Below are positions 43,413 to 57,700 of a stretch of 64,000 nucleotides of DNA, in pieces (within the stretch, counting starts at the first letter, position 1; the number at the start of each line of letters is the position of its first letter). Position numbers and translations under genes: made by a program. The DNA is from Janthinobacterium sp. B9-8 (GTDB lineage: Bacteria > Pseudomonadota > Gammaproteobacteria > Burkholderiales > Chitinibacteraceae), in contig NZ_CP014222.1 of the NCBI RefSeq assembly GCF_000969645.2, positions 682,001 to 746,000 of the forward strand, in the 5' to 3' direction. Below the pieces are notes generated by a model. That model searched no databases and was not told the origin of the DNA. It worked only from the letters and a program-made list of their open reading frames with translations.

Positions 43413-43976
43413 ATGAAACGCGCCCAAGTAAGCTGTGCGATTGCCAGTGTAGTCCTGACTTCCTGTGCTGCCCTTCTGCCCGATTCGGAGCAAATTAGCC
43501 GTACGCCTTGGCCCGATTATCAAACGGCAGAGCACGCATTTAAAAGCATTTCTTTGGAAACGACCAGCTTGCAGCAATTGCACGCAATGGGGCTGGATCC
43601 GCTTAAAACACCTAATATTGTGGTATTGAGCTACGCAGATTTAATGCGCCGCTTAGCTTTGAGCGGGGCAGGCGAGCCGCGTTTATTAGCGCCGCAAATT
43701 CAGGCATGCATCGCTGCACAAACATCTTGCTTTGCTTATGAAATTGAGCAAAAAAGTTCGGTCAGAAAGCGCTATGGTAATTTCTGGGCGGATTTTTTAA
43801 ACTTTGAGCGAAAAACGATTATTTCGGGCTGGCATTTTGACGTGATCTTTATTATTCAGGATGGCGTGCTGGTTTATAAGCTCTGGAGCGGTACGCCCAG
43901 TATTGAGCAGTTTGAACAAGAAAATACCCCGCTTGGGCCATTTCAAGGCATGGGGATTTCTATTTTTGCTCGCTAG
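43413..43976 (+). CDS. Predicted lipoprotein of unknown function
   Basis: 187 residues from the ATG at 43413, which has AGGAGG a few bases upstream. The signal peptide (MKRAQVSCAIASVV) ends in LTSC, a lipobox. Mature landmarks are TPNIVVLSYADLMRRL and a Cys pair (IQACIAAQTSCFAYEIEQ). I do not recognise a named domain. It stands alone between zipA and ligA, in the same direction, and is probably an outer-membrane-anchored protein. Confidence 0.75.
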   Translation: MKRAQVSCAIASVVLTSCAALLPDSEQISRTPWPDYQTAEHAFKSISLETTSLQQLHAMGLDPLKTPNIVVLSYADLMRRLALSGAGEPRLLAPQIQACIAAQTSCFAYEIEQKSSVRKRYGNFWADFLNFERKTIISGWHFDVIFIIQDGVLVYKLWSGTPSIEQFEQENTPLGPFQGMGISIFAR

Positions 43977-46607
<2,631 letters not shown>

Positions 46608-46745
46608 GGGCTTTTTTACCTTTTTTAAGGGGCGCTACCGCAGGTGTGTTTTAGCCAAGATTACCTGCCTAGCGCTTTGCAGAAAGCCACTCCTGCAAAA
46701 ACGCTTTGCCCTAAGTACTTTGCTTTAGCTAAGAATTGCTGCGGC

Positions 46746-46815
46746 AATGTTTATTTTATTAAACATTCGTGAATCCAACTTTATACCTTGACGGTGGTGT
46801 TTATTTGGATAAACA
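46746..46815. promoter_or_regulatory. Two TGTTTA-N6-TAAACA operators upstream of the HTH–galU reading frame
   Basis: AATGTTTA-N6-TAAACATT (46746–46767) and TGTTTA-N6-TAAACA (46798–46815) share the same arms and the same 6-bp spacer, with centres 50 bp apart. A TTGACG box (46788–46793) with an AT-rich -10 candidate around 46810 lies between and over the second copy. The second copy ends 8 nt before the HTH start codon, as expected for an autoregulator. Confidence 0.7.
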
Positions 46816-46822
46816 TTACGTC

Positions 46823-47002
46823 ATGCAAAAGTCTGAAGCAATCAAACTGTTTGGCACCCAAACCCGCTTAGCCGATGCGTTAGGGCTTGGGCGCTCTGCT
46901 GTTTCCCAGTGGCCGGGCACGCTCCTTCAGCGCCAGGCGGATCAGGTATTGGGTGCCGCCCTTAGATTAGGTTTACTCTCTACTTCATATCAGGATTCTC
47001 AC
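46823..47002 (+). CDS. P22-Cro-like HTH segment, in frame with galU and without its own stop
   Basis: Sixty codons from the ATG at 46823 encode [31 protein letters not shown] and [15 protein letters not shown], the compact HTH of small P22-Cro/YdaS-like regulators. There is no stop codon before the GalU start at 47003, so translation from here would yield a 349-residue HTH–GalU fusion. The ribosome site at 46823 is poor and the suggested promoter would make the message nearly leaderless. It may have been a separate gene that lost its stop, or a true fusion. Confidence 0.65.
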
Positions 47003-47872
47003 ATGCAAAAAGTACGCAAGGCTGTATTCCCTGTCGCAGGCATGGGCACACGTTTTCTGCCCGCTACCAAGGCTAGCCCAAAAGAAATGATGCCCGTTGT
47101 GGATAAGCCGCTGATTCAGTATGCGGTGGAAGAAGCGCTGGCGGCTGGCATTACCGAAATGATCTTTATTACCGGCCGTAATAAACGCAGCATCGAAGAT
47201 CACTTTGATAAAGCGTATGAATTAGAAGTTGAGCTGGAAGCCAAGAATAAACAAGCGTTGCTGGAAATTCTGCGTGGCATTATTCCAAAGTCAGTCAGCT
47301 GCATTTATATTCGCCAACCAGAGGCACTGGGCCTAGGTCACGCCGTGCTCTGCGCTAAACCTGTAGTTGGGGATGAGCCGTTTGCAGTGATTCTGGCGGA
47401 TGATTTGATTGATGGCGGCGCAACCAGCGAAATGAAACGTATGGTTGATGTATTCAGCGATACGCACTGCTCCATCCTCGGTGTTGAGCAAGTGCCGCAA
47501 CAAGACACCGGCTCTTACGGCATTGTAGAAATTCAAGATGGCAACGGTCGTTTGAAAATCACCAATATCGTCGAAAAACCAAAGCCAGAAGAAGCACCAT
47601 CCAATCTGGCTGTTGTTGGTCGCTATATCTTAACGCCGCGTATTTTCCATCATTTGCAGCATGTGCAGCCCGGTAAGGGCGGTGAAATCCAGCTTACCGA
47701 CGGCATCTTTGCTCTGATGCAAGAACAACACATCCTCGCGCATAAAATCATCGGCACCCGCTACGATTGTGGCTCTAAGCTAGGCTATTTAAAAGCGACA
47801 ATGGCTTATGGCATGAAGCATGGCGAAGTAGGAGAAGAATTCTCGGCTTACGTGAAGGGTCTAAAAGCTTAA
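47003..47872 (+). CDS. galU: UTP–glucose-1-phosphate uridylyltransferase GalU
   Basis: 289 residues from the ATG at 47003, which has AGGA seven bases upstream, giving the usual GalU length. It makes UDP-glucose for surface polysaccharides. [32 protein letters not shown] is split by family motifs: the GMGTRF nucleotide loop and the catalytic [28 protein letters not shown] and GGEIQLTD follow. The reading frame continues upstream into an HTH domain, so a longer isoform is possible. It is followed by a strong terminator. Confidence 0.94.
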   Translation: MQKVRKAVFPVAGMGTRFLPATKASPKEMMPVVDKPLIQYAVEEALAAGITEMIFITGRNKRSIEDHFDKAYELEVELEAKNKQALLEILRGIIPKSVSCIYIRQPEALGLGHAVLCAKPVVGDEPFAVILADDLIDGGATSEMKRMVDVFSDTHCSILGVEQVPQQDTGSYGIVEIQDGNGRLKITNIVEKPKPEEAPSNLAVVGRYILTPRIFHHLQHVQPGKGGEIQLTDGIFALMQEQHILAHKIIGTRYDCGSKLGYLKATMAYGMKHGEVGEEFSAYVKGLKA

Positions 47873-47893
47873 GTGCTATTTCAATAGGCTTGC

Positions 47894-47929
47894 AAAAAAG
47901 GCGGCACCACTGGTGCCGCCTTTTTTTTT
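47894..47929 (+). terminator. Terminator of galU
   Basis: GGCGGCACCA and TGGTGCCGCC form a near-perfect stem with a CT at the centre, followed by nine T residues. Confidence 0.93.
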
Positions 47930-50254
<2,325 letters not shown>

Positions 50255-50258
<4 letters not shown>

Positions 50259-50962
50259 AGCTTGCGATTATCCCTGCGCGTGGCGGTAGTAAGCGTATCC
50301 CACGTAAAAATATTAAATTATTTCATGGGCAGCCTTTGTTGGCTTATTCCATTGCAGCAGCAAAAGCATCGGGTGAATTTGATCGGATTATTGTAAGTAC
50401 CGACGATACTGAAATTGCATTATTGGCTGAAAAATTGGGTGCAGAGGTCCCTTTTATTCGTCCGGCTCATTTGAGTGGCGATCATACGAGCACGATTGAT
50501 GTCATCCAGCACGCTATCCAAACCTTGCAAGATCAAGGGCATTTTTTTGATTTTGTATGCTGCATTTATGCGACGGCCCCTTTCTTGCGAGCCAGCTTTT
50601 TGAGTCAGGGCGTGCAGTTTTTAATAAATTGCCCTAGTGCTTCTTATGCGTTTTCTGTGACGACCTTTGCTTTTCCGGTACAAAGGGCGATTTGCTTGGA
50701 TGCATCTGGCCGAGTGGGGGCGCTCTACCCAGAGTTTCGCAATACACGTTCGCAAGACTTACCCGAAGCATTGCATGATGCAGGGCAATTTTATTGGGGG
50801 CGTTGTGATGCCTGGCTACGGGGAGATGTTATTTTTTCAGCATGCTCGCTTCCCGTGCGACTTCCTCGACATTTGGTTCAAGATATTGATACACCAGAAG
50901 ACTGGCTAATGGCAGAGCATATGTTTGCAGCGGTTCTCGCTAATGAGGCTGCGCAATCATGA
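50255..50962 (+). CDS. pseF: CMP-pseudaminic acid cytidylyltransferase PseF
   Basis: 235 residues from the ATG at 50255, which overlaps the pseC stop as ATGA; a TTG two codons earlier is less likely. LAIIPARGGSKRIPRKNIK is the CMP-sialate synthetase nucleotide loop, and YATAPFLRA and the C-terminal DIDTPEDWLMAEHMF fit PseF. It activates pseudaminic acid with CTP for transfer. It overlaps pseG–pseH by 4 nt. Confidence 0.94.
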
Positions 50963-52413
50963 AAGTATTAATACGAGCAGACGCCTCGTCTGTCATTGGA
51001 ATCGGGCATGTCATGCGCTGCCTTACCTTGGCCAATGAATTACGTGCTCGTGGCGCTGAAATCGTTTTTGCATGCAGTGAGTTTTCCGGGCATTTAATTG
51101 CATATATTGGTGCTCAAGCTTTTGAGGTCATTCCCCTTGCTGCGCCTTCCTTGCCTCTAAATTGGCAGGCTGATGCGCATTCTTTGCAAGTAAAAATCAC
51201 CCCGGATTTTGATTGGATCATTGTCGATCACTATGGATTAGATAAAGACTGGGAATGCGCAATGCGCCCCTTTACTAAATACATTGCCGTGATCGATGAT
51301 CTTTGCAATCGGCCGCACGATGCAAATTTATTACTCGACCAGAATCTGAGTGCGGAAAGGGACGCATACGAGCAATGGGTACCTACACATTGCCAGTTAT
51401 TATTAGGGCCAAAATATGCTTTGTTGCGGTCTGAGTTTATTGGTGGGCCCATTACAATAAAGCCACAAATTGAACGCATCTTGGTCAATTTTGGTGGAGC
51501 AGATCCAAGTCGAGAAATGTTTAAAGTAATGGAAGCCTTGCAAGAAACGCAGGGTATTCATGTGGATTTTGTGGCGGGTAGAAGTAATCTGGCTTGGCAT
51601 GAATTACAGCAACATATTTTAAGTCAGCCTAATTGGCATTTTTATCATTATGTGGATGATTTTTCGCAGCTTATGCGCCAAGCCGATTTATTTATTGGCG
51701 CAGGAGGAAGCTCCACTTGGGAGCGGGCCGCATTAGGTTTGCCTTCTATTTGTATTGCGGTTGCGGAAAATCAGGTGTCAATTGCGCAAGTGATGCACGC
51801 TAATGGCATGCATTGTTATCTTGGTGATTCGGCGTCTGTAACTGCTGCTGATATCCGGCAGCAGGTGGCCGCGCTAAGTGATTTATCGCAGCGCTTAAGC
51901 TGGGCTAATCAATCATTTACCCTTGTCGATGCTAAAGGTGCTGGTCGAGTCGCCACTGCCCTGCTTCAATCTACTTTGCAAATGCGCAATGTTGTCTTTG
52001 ACGATGCCTCCTTATTATTTACGGCCCGTAATGCGCCTGAAGTCAGAATTTGGTCTTTGGAATCAGACGTGCTGAGCTGGGAGGCGCATTGTGCTTGGTT
52101 GAAGAATAAGTTGAGCAGCTTCGATACCCTATTGTTGATCGGTGAAGCGATTGATGGTCCGGTGGGTATTGTGCGTTTCGATCGATTTATGGACAAACAA
52201 GTTGAAATTTCTATTTATTTATTGCAAGGGCGTTATCAAATGGGTTGGGGCCGTGTTTTATTACGCGCCGCTGAAACTTATTTGATTAAAAATTGGCCAG
52301 ATACCAAATGCATTAGAGCGTTTATTAAAGAAGAGAATAGTGTATCAATCAGAATGTTTGTGGCGGCAGGGTATCAGCTGGAGCAAGGCTATTACCTTCA
52401 TTATATCCAGTAG
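50959..52413 (+). CDS. pseG: Fused PseG hydrolase and PseH-like GNAT acetyltransferase
   Basis: 484 residues combining two Pse enzymes. The first 335 or so are PseG: IRADASSVIGIGHVMRCLTLA binds the UDP-sugar, and DHYGLDKDWE and GAGGSSTWERAALGLPSI are GT-B-like landmarks; it hydrolyses UDP from the diacetamido-altrose. The last 145 are a GNAT domain with VGIVRFDRFMDKQVEISIYL, then QMGWGRVLL (acetyl-CoA loop) and the IRAFIKEENSVSIRMFVAAGYQ ending, as expected for the N-acetyltransferase PseH. No separate pseH is present nearby, which supports a working fusion. The domain boundary is approximate. Confidence 0.92.
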   Translation: MKVLIRADASSVIGIGHVMRCLTLANELRARGAEIVFACSEFSGHLIAYIGAQAFEVIPLAAPSLPLNWQADAHSLQVKITPDFDWIIVDHYGLDKDWECAMRPFTKYIAVIDDLCNRPHDANLLLDQNLSAERDAYEQWVPTHCQLLLGPKYALLRSEFIGGPITIKPQIERILVNFGGADPSREMFKVMEALQETQGIHVDFVAGRSNLAWHELQQHILSQPNWHFYHYVDDFSQLMRQADLFIGAGGSSTWERAALGLPSICIAVAENQVSIAQVMHANGMHCYLGDSASVTAADIRQQVAALSDLSQRLSWANQSFTLVDAKGAGRVATALLQSTLQMRNVVFDDASLLFTARNAPEVRIWSLESDVLSWEAHCAWLKNKLSSFDTLLLIGEAIDGPVGIVRFDRFMDKQVEISIYLLQGRYQMGWGRVLLRAAETYLIKNWPDTKCIRAFIKEENSVSIRMFVAAGYQLEQGYYLHYIQ

Positions 52414-52455
52414 TTTGAAAATGATTTCAAATAAGAAGCGAAAAGGAATGCTATC

Positions 52456-53526
52456 GTGAGTGGTTTTTTTATTGGTAATTGTCAAATTGGCCCCGCTGCT
52501 CCCCCTTTTATCATTGCCGAAATGAGTGGCAATCATAATCAATCACTGGATCGTGCTTTGGCAATTGTAGAAGCTGCCGCCAAGGCGGGCGCACATGCGC
52601 TTAAATTGCAGACCTATACCGCAGACACGATGACTTTAGATCTTGATGAGGGTGAATTTCATATTTCAGACCCGGCTAGTTTATGGGCAGGTACATCACT
52701 CTATAAACTTTACCAAGAAGCTTATACGCCATGGGAATGGCATAAACCTATTTTTGATCGTGCGCATGAATTAGGAATGCTGGCATTCTCTACGCCCTTT
52801 GATGAAACAGCGGTTGATTTCTTAGAAAGTCTCAATGTGCCTGCGTACAAAATTGCCAGCTTTGAAAATACCGATTTGCCTTTGATTCGTAAAGTGGCCG
52901 CGACCGGCAAGCCGATGATTATCTCAACAGGCATGGCCAGTGTGGCCGAGCTGGATGAGGCAGTAAAAGCGGCGCGGGATGCGGGCTGCAAAGATTTAAT
53001 TTTACTTAAATGCACCAGTACCTATCCGGCTAGCCCAGAAAACAGTCATGTCCGCACCATTCCCCATATGCGGGAGCTATTTGCCTGCGAGGTGGGCTTG
53101 TCTGATCACACGATGGGCGTGGGGGCTGCTGTCGCTGCGGTTGCGCTTGGGGCAACGGTGATCGAAAAACACTTTACTTTAAATCGGGCGGAAGGAGGCG
53201 TGGATGCGGCATTTTCACTGGAGCCCGATGAAATGGCCTTGCTGGTAAGGGAAACAAAGACGGCTTGGCAGGCATTAGGCACCATACGTTATGGTGTGAG
53301 CCATTCCGAAAAAAATAGTTTAACTTTTAGGCGTTCACTATATGTTGTTGCGGATATTGAAGAAGGTGAAGTTGTGTCCGCGTCAAATGTAAGAGCTATC
53401 CGGCCAGGGTTAGGGCTTGCTCCATGTTTTATGGATAAGGTGCTGGGTTTGCGTGTAACACGCCCTCTTAAAAAAGGAACTGCCTTATCTTGGGATCATT
53501 TTAAAAAAATGGAGGGTGCATTGTGA
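52456..53526 (+). CDS. pseI: Pseudaminic acid synthase PseI
   Basis: 356 residues from the GTG at 52456 with AAGGA eight bases upstream. The NeuB-type TIM barrel shows FIIAEMSGNHNQSLDRAL, ALKLQTYTADTMT, KIASFENTDLPLI and GLSDHTMGVGAAVAAVALGATVIEKHF. A C-terminal SAF/antifreeze-like domain (about 290–356, RSLYVVADIEEGEVVSASNVRAIRP in part) follows. It condenses the altrose derivative with phosphoenolpyruvate to pseudaminic acid. It is coupled to the next gene by a GTGA overlap. Confidence 0.95.
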   Translation: MSGFFIGNCQIGPAAPPFIIAEMSGNHNQSLDRALAIVEAAAKAGAHALKLQTYTADTMTLDLDEGEFHISDPASLWAGTSLYKLYQEAYTPWEWHKPIFDRAHELGMLAFSTPFDETAVDFLESLNVPAYKIASFENTDLPLIRKVAATGKPMIISTGMASVAELDEAVKAARDAGCKDLILLKCTSTYPASPENSHVRTIPHMRELFACEVGLSDHTMGVGAAVAAVALGATVIEKHFTLNRAEGGVDAAFSLEPDEMALLVRETKTAWQALGTIRYGVSHSEKNSLTFRRSLYVVADIEEGEVVSASNVRAIRPGLGLAPCFMDKVLGLRVTRPLKKGTALSWDHFKKMEGAL

Positions 53527-54788
53527 GCGATGTTAATAATGCTGAATTGATTCAGTGGAAAACAAATGCATGGCAAAACCCAGATATGGTTGCTTGGTAT
53601 TCAGGCCGTATGGTGGAAAATTCAAGTACAAATCATCTGAAAAATACCGTAGAAATAGGAATTATTCGCTCATATGTCACTGGGCATGATGTTATTGATA
53701 TTGGGACAGGAACTGGGCGAGCGGCATTGCCTCTGGTGCGTGATGGTTATGCTGTAACAGGCGTTGATAGCTCACAAGCTATGTTGGATGAAACAAGGAG
53801 ATTGGCAGATGGGATGCCAATTACACTAAAAAAAGCAGATATTCAGAAGCTTTCATTCAAAGATGCGGCTTTTGATTGTGCGGTTTCTTTAAATGTTTTA
53901 GTGCATTTTCCAAATTGGCGGGAGGCATTATTGGAGTGGGGTAGAGTGATTCGGCCCAATGGTAGAATTATTTTTGATATCCACTCTAAAGATCATGTTA
54001 TGTCAGCGTATGGAGATTGTACTGAGCAATGGCCTGATGCGTTAAATAAGAGTAATGATCCCAATGATTTTGGGAGCTATATGGCGAGATTGAGTGCCGA
54101 TGAAATTATTGATTTCGCAAATGAGCAGGGCTTTGTTGTGAAGGCTTTGGTGCCCTATGGTGCATTCTTAGGCGGAGGCAATATCAACTGGTTGCTGTAT
54201 CCATATTTAGATCGAAAGAATAGCTGGCGAAGAGTGTTGTCTTGGTTTGCTGTGGATTCTGATTTAAATGCTTTAGGTGAATTTATAGAGAATGACATCA
54301 TTGCGCATCTCACGCCCAAAGCAACTGGGCGTTTATTTGTAGTGCTGGAAAAACGAAAAGGGATTAGTGAGAATGAAGAGCTAAGAGCTAAGCTATTTAA
54401 GCTTGATATGCTAATTGAGCACAGACTTGTGTCAGAGTTAATGTTATTTCTGCCTTATGAGAAAGAGTATTATCAAAATAAATTTTTAGACTTGTTAAAA
54501 CCTTTGCGAAGTAAACGTTTCTTTTTATTGTTTATGGACTCAATATTTTCTCGCTTTGGAGAGTGTGATTTTTTAGCGTTGCTTGGCCCTTCAGTATCAA
54601 AAGAGCTATTGAGTTGGAGGCAATGCCGCGCTTTGGATGAGCAGTGTGTGAGTATTGTTGAAAAAGTATGTACTGAAAAAGATTTGCCCATTGTTTGTGG
54701 TGTGGAGATGACTGCATCCCTGCCATATTCCTTAATGGGGGAATTATTGACGAAGTTTTATAAAAAATTTACAGGAATGCGTGCATGA
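53523..54788 (+). CDS. SAM-dependent methyltransferase with unknown C-terminal extension
   Basis: 421 residues. Residues about 30–210 are a class I SAM methyltransferase: VIDIGTGTGRAALPLV (motif I), TGVDSSQAML, KADIQKLSFKDAAFDCAVSLNVLVHF and GRVIRPNGRIIFDI. The C-terminal 140 residues are helical, charged and not recognised. The start is a GTG overlapping the pseI stop, and the gene overlaps the giant glycosyltransferase by 4 nt. Methylation of the pseudaminic acid glycan or a linked sugar is a plausible role. The lower GC relative to upstream genes is typical of glycan loci. Confidence 0.82.
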   Translation: MSDVNNAELIQWKTNAWQNPDMVAWYSGRMVENSSTNHLKNTVEIGIIRSYVTGHDVIDIGTGTGRAALPLVRDGYAVTGVDSSQAMLDETRRLADGMPITLKKADIQKLSFKDAAFDCAVSLNVLVHFPNWREALLEWGRVIRPNGRIIFDIHSKDHVMSAYGDCTEQWPDALNKSNDPNDFGSYMARLSADEIIDFANEQGFVVKALVPYGAFLGGGNINWLLYPYLDRKNSWRRVLSWFAVDSDLNALGEFIENDIIAHLTPKATGRLFVVLEKRKGISENEELRAKLFKLDMLIEHRLVSELMLFLPYEKEYYQNKFLDLLKPLRSKRFFLLFMDSIFSRFGECDFLALLGPSVSKELLSWRQCRALDEQCVSIVEKVCTEKDLPIVCGVEMTASLPYSLMGELLTKFYKKFTGMRA

Positions 54789-57700
54789 CTCAGCCTGCGA
54801 TTATCAGTCTAATATGGGGTAAAAATATAAGTGTATTAGAGTGTTTTTTGAAGAAAAAAGGGCCATGCACAATATTGACCCTAAGTGGCTTTATTGATCA
54901 AAAAATGGCTGATGTGATTGAACGAGCGGGTGGCACAATTGTCTTGCTCGATCAACAGATATTGTATGAGAAAGATATAAAGCCTTTTTTATCTGATTTG
55001 ATGTCTGGGTTTGAAGATAAATTAAAAAATATAAATTTTGTAATAAATAGTGATGATGTTAAATATAGTCGTATTGAGCTCATTGATGTTGTTGAAGAAT
55101 GTATGGCGAGTGAATTACCACTTGTTGCTAATTTACTTAACTCCTTAGAATGGGCTAGAGTTAACTTTAACGTTAGTCTTTTGCTGGTTAATGAAGATTT
55201 AACTAATGTAGGCCGTCCTGCCACTTTGTGGGCCAAAGCGCATGCAATACCTTCATTACATCTTGCTCATTCGATCTCATTGGCTGATCCATATACTGTT
55301 CATTCTAAGCTTCTTGCAGATAAGTTGGCGGTGTTTTGTTCGCGGGGAATGGAGGGTTATTTAGACCTTGGTATTCCTTCTGAGCGGATGTGTATTACAG
55401 GAAATCCTGCTTGGGATGTTTATCAAGCACTGCGCAAAAATAAAAAAGAACTGCTTAGCGCTCTTGTGGATAAGTATCATTTGAAAGGTGATATTCCAAT
55501 TGTTGTTTTTGCGACAACATGGTCAGCAAATTTGAGTGCATTTTGTAATGAAAACATATTTTCTGAAACACTAACTTCTTTTATTTATGCTTGCCATGAT
55601 CTGCATAAAGAGGGCTTTATTTTTAATGCAATAATTAAAGATAGAGTTTCAAACTTGGCCTATGGAAATAAAAAACTAAACGAACTTTGTTTGTCGATGA
55701 ATATTGACCCTTCTTTGTTTGCGTATACCTTAGAAGATAGCGAGGGTTGGGCTGTAGTTGCTGATGTATTGATTGCTGTAGATTCTAACTACACAGTGGA
55801 GGCCATGATCTGTGGAACGCCGTGCATTAATCTTCTTTGCTCAGCAAATGGATTGTACGGTGGTGCTTTTGAGGTTGAATCTGGTGTTGTTGAAGTTGAA
55901 GCGGGTGAATTGGCGTCAGCTATTCAAGAATTGCTGAGTAATAAGTCATTTAGAGATGTACATTTAAATCAAACTAAACTACGGCTACCACACTATCATT
56001 TTTCTGGGGTAGGAACTGCTGCTGAACGTGTGGCCGGACTCATGCTTGAAATGGTGCAGAAAAACGGGCCGGTTAATGCTACGCAATATGTTTGGCAACA
56101 ATACCTTGATGTTGAAGAATTGGATGTTAATTCTTATTACCATGATAGTGCGCGTAAAGAGTTAATTGGCATGTTTAGTAATAATCCTAGGATTGTTCTA
56201 GATATTGGCTGCGCTGCGGGTGCAAATGGTGAGTTGTTAAAAAAACAGTACCCAGAGTGCCAAGTTTGGGGAGTGGAAACGAGTCGCTCAGCGGCTAAAA
56301 TTGCATCAGAAAGATTGGATCGAGTGCTTGTTGGAAAGTTTGAGGAGTTTGATTTTGAGAAAGAGGGCTTGCTTAAAGGCTCGCTGGATGGCGTGATATT
56401 GGCAGATGTACTTGAGCATATGTACAACCCTTGGTCTGTAATGACTGCGCTGCAGCCTTATTTGTCGCCTACTGCTCAGGTTATTATTAGTATTCCCAAT
56501 GTGAGAAATCTGAAATTAATGGAGGATCTTGCAGATGGATTTTGGCGATATGATTCAGCGGGCTTGCTTGATATTACGCATATTCGCTTCTTTACATTAA
56601 AAGAATTTAATCGCTTTTTAGATGAAACAGGTTACAACGTTCGTGTATTGAATTACACCATTGATCAGCGTTTGATGTCGGTATACGAAGCCAATAAAAA
56701 CAAACAAATCATGGATCTTGAATTAGGTCGCATGAAGCTCTCTGCTGTAAATAATGAAGAGCTGCTTGAGCTGTGCTCTTTACAGTTTTACATTGTTGCT
56801 ACGGCAAAGGAAAGTGCGGCTCCGTTATTGCCCGTGGTACAACTGGATCCTTATGAGCAGTTTTTAGATCATCGTTATTTGAGTACAAGTGAAGCACGGC
56901 ATTTTGATATGGCTATGGGCTATCTTGGTGAAGCCGGTATTAGCCAATTTAATTATCCAACATTAAAAATATTGATTCTAGATCGATATGGTGATCTTGA
57001 TGCAATTGTGCGAACGATAAAAAGCATTACAGGTCAGTTATATAAAAATATAAGTTTTAGTGTTGTATCTATTGCTAAAAACCCAATGCCTGCATCGGAA
57101 ATTGATTGGATTAAATGCCAGAATAATGTGTATGTAGAGGCACTGGCATATTCGGCGAGCTTAGATGATGATTATATTGGTTTTCTTGAGGGGGGGGATT
57201 TATTCACGGTTACTGGTTTATTGCTTGCTGTTCAGAAAATTGTTGAAAATCCCCATTGGGATTTGATTTATACGGATGATGATATCTTAGATGAAAAGAT
57301 GTTACCGTCTAATCCTAGATTTAAACCAGATTTTAATCTCGATTTACTGAGAAGTATGCCCTACGCCGATGGGTTTATTGTGATTCGTCGGCTTGCGATG
57401 AGTGCGATAAATTGGCTGGATTTAGAGGTTGATGGGGCTGAGCAGCTTGATTTAATTCTGCGAGTATTAGATAAATCAGGCCCGCAATGTATCGGCCATG
57501 TGCCAGAGATTGTCTGCCATCTTCAGCTAAATGATGCACGCGCACTTGGTAGTGAGTTGCGCCAATTGGCGTTTGCAAAGGCCGTGCATGCTCATTTGCA
57601 GCGTTGGCAGGTTGACGCTGAGTTGCTGCTTGGTGCTCGGATTGAAGGTAGTTTGCGTATTGTTTATCAACATGAGGCTCAGCCTTTAGTGAGTATTTTG

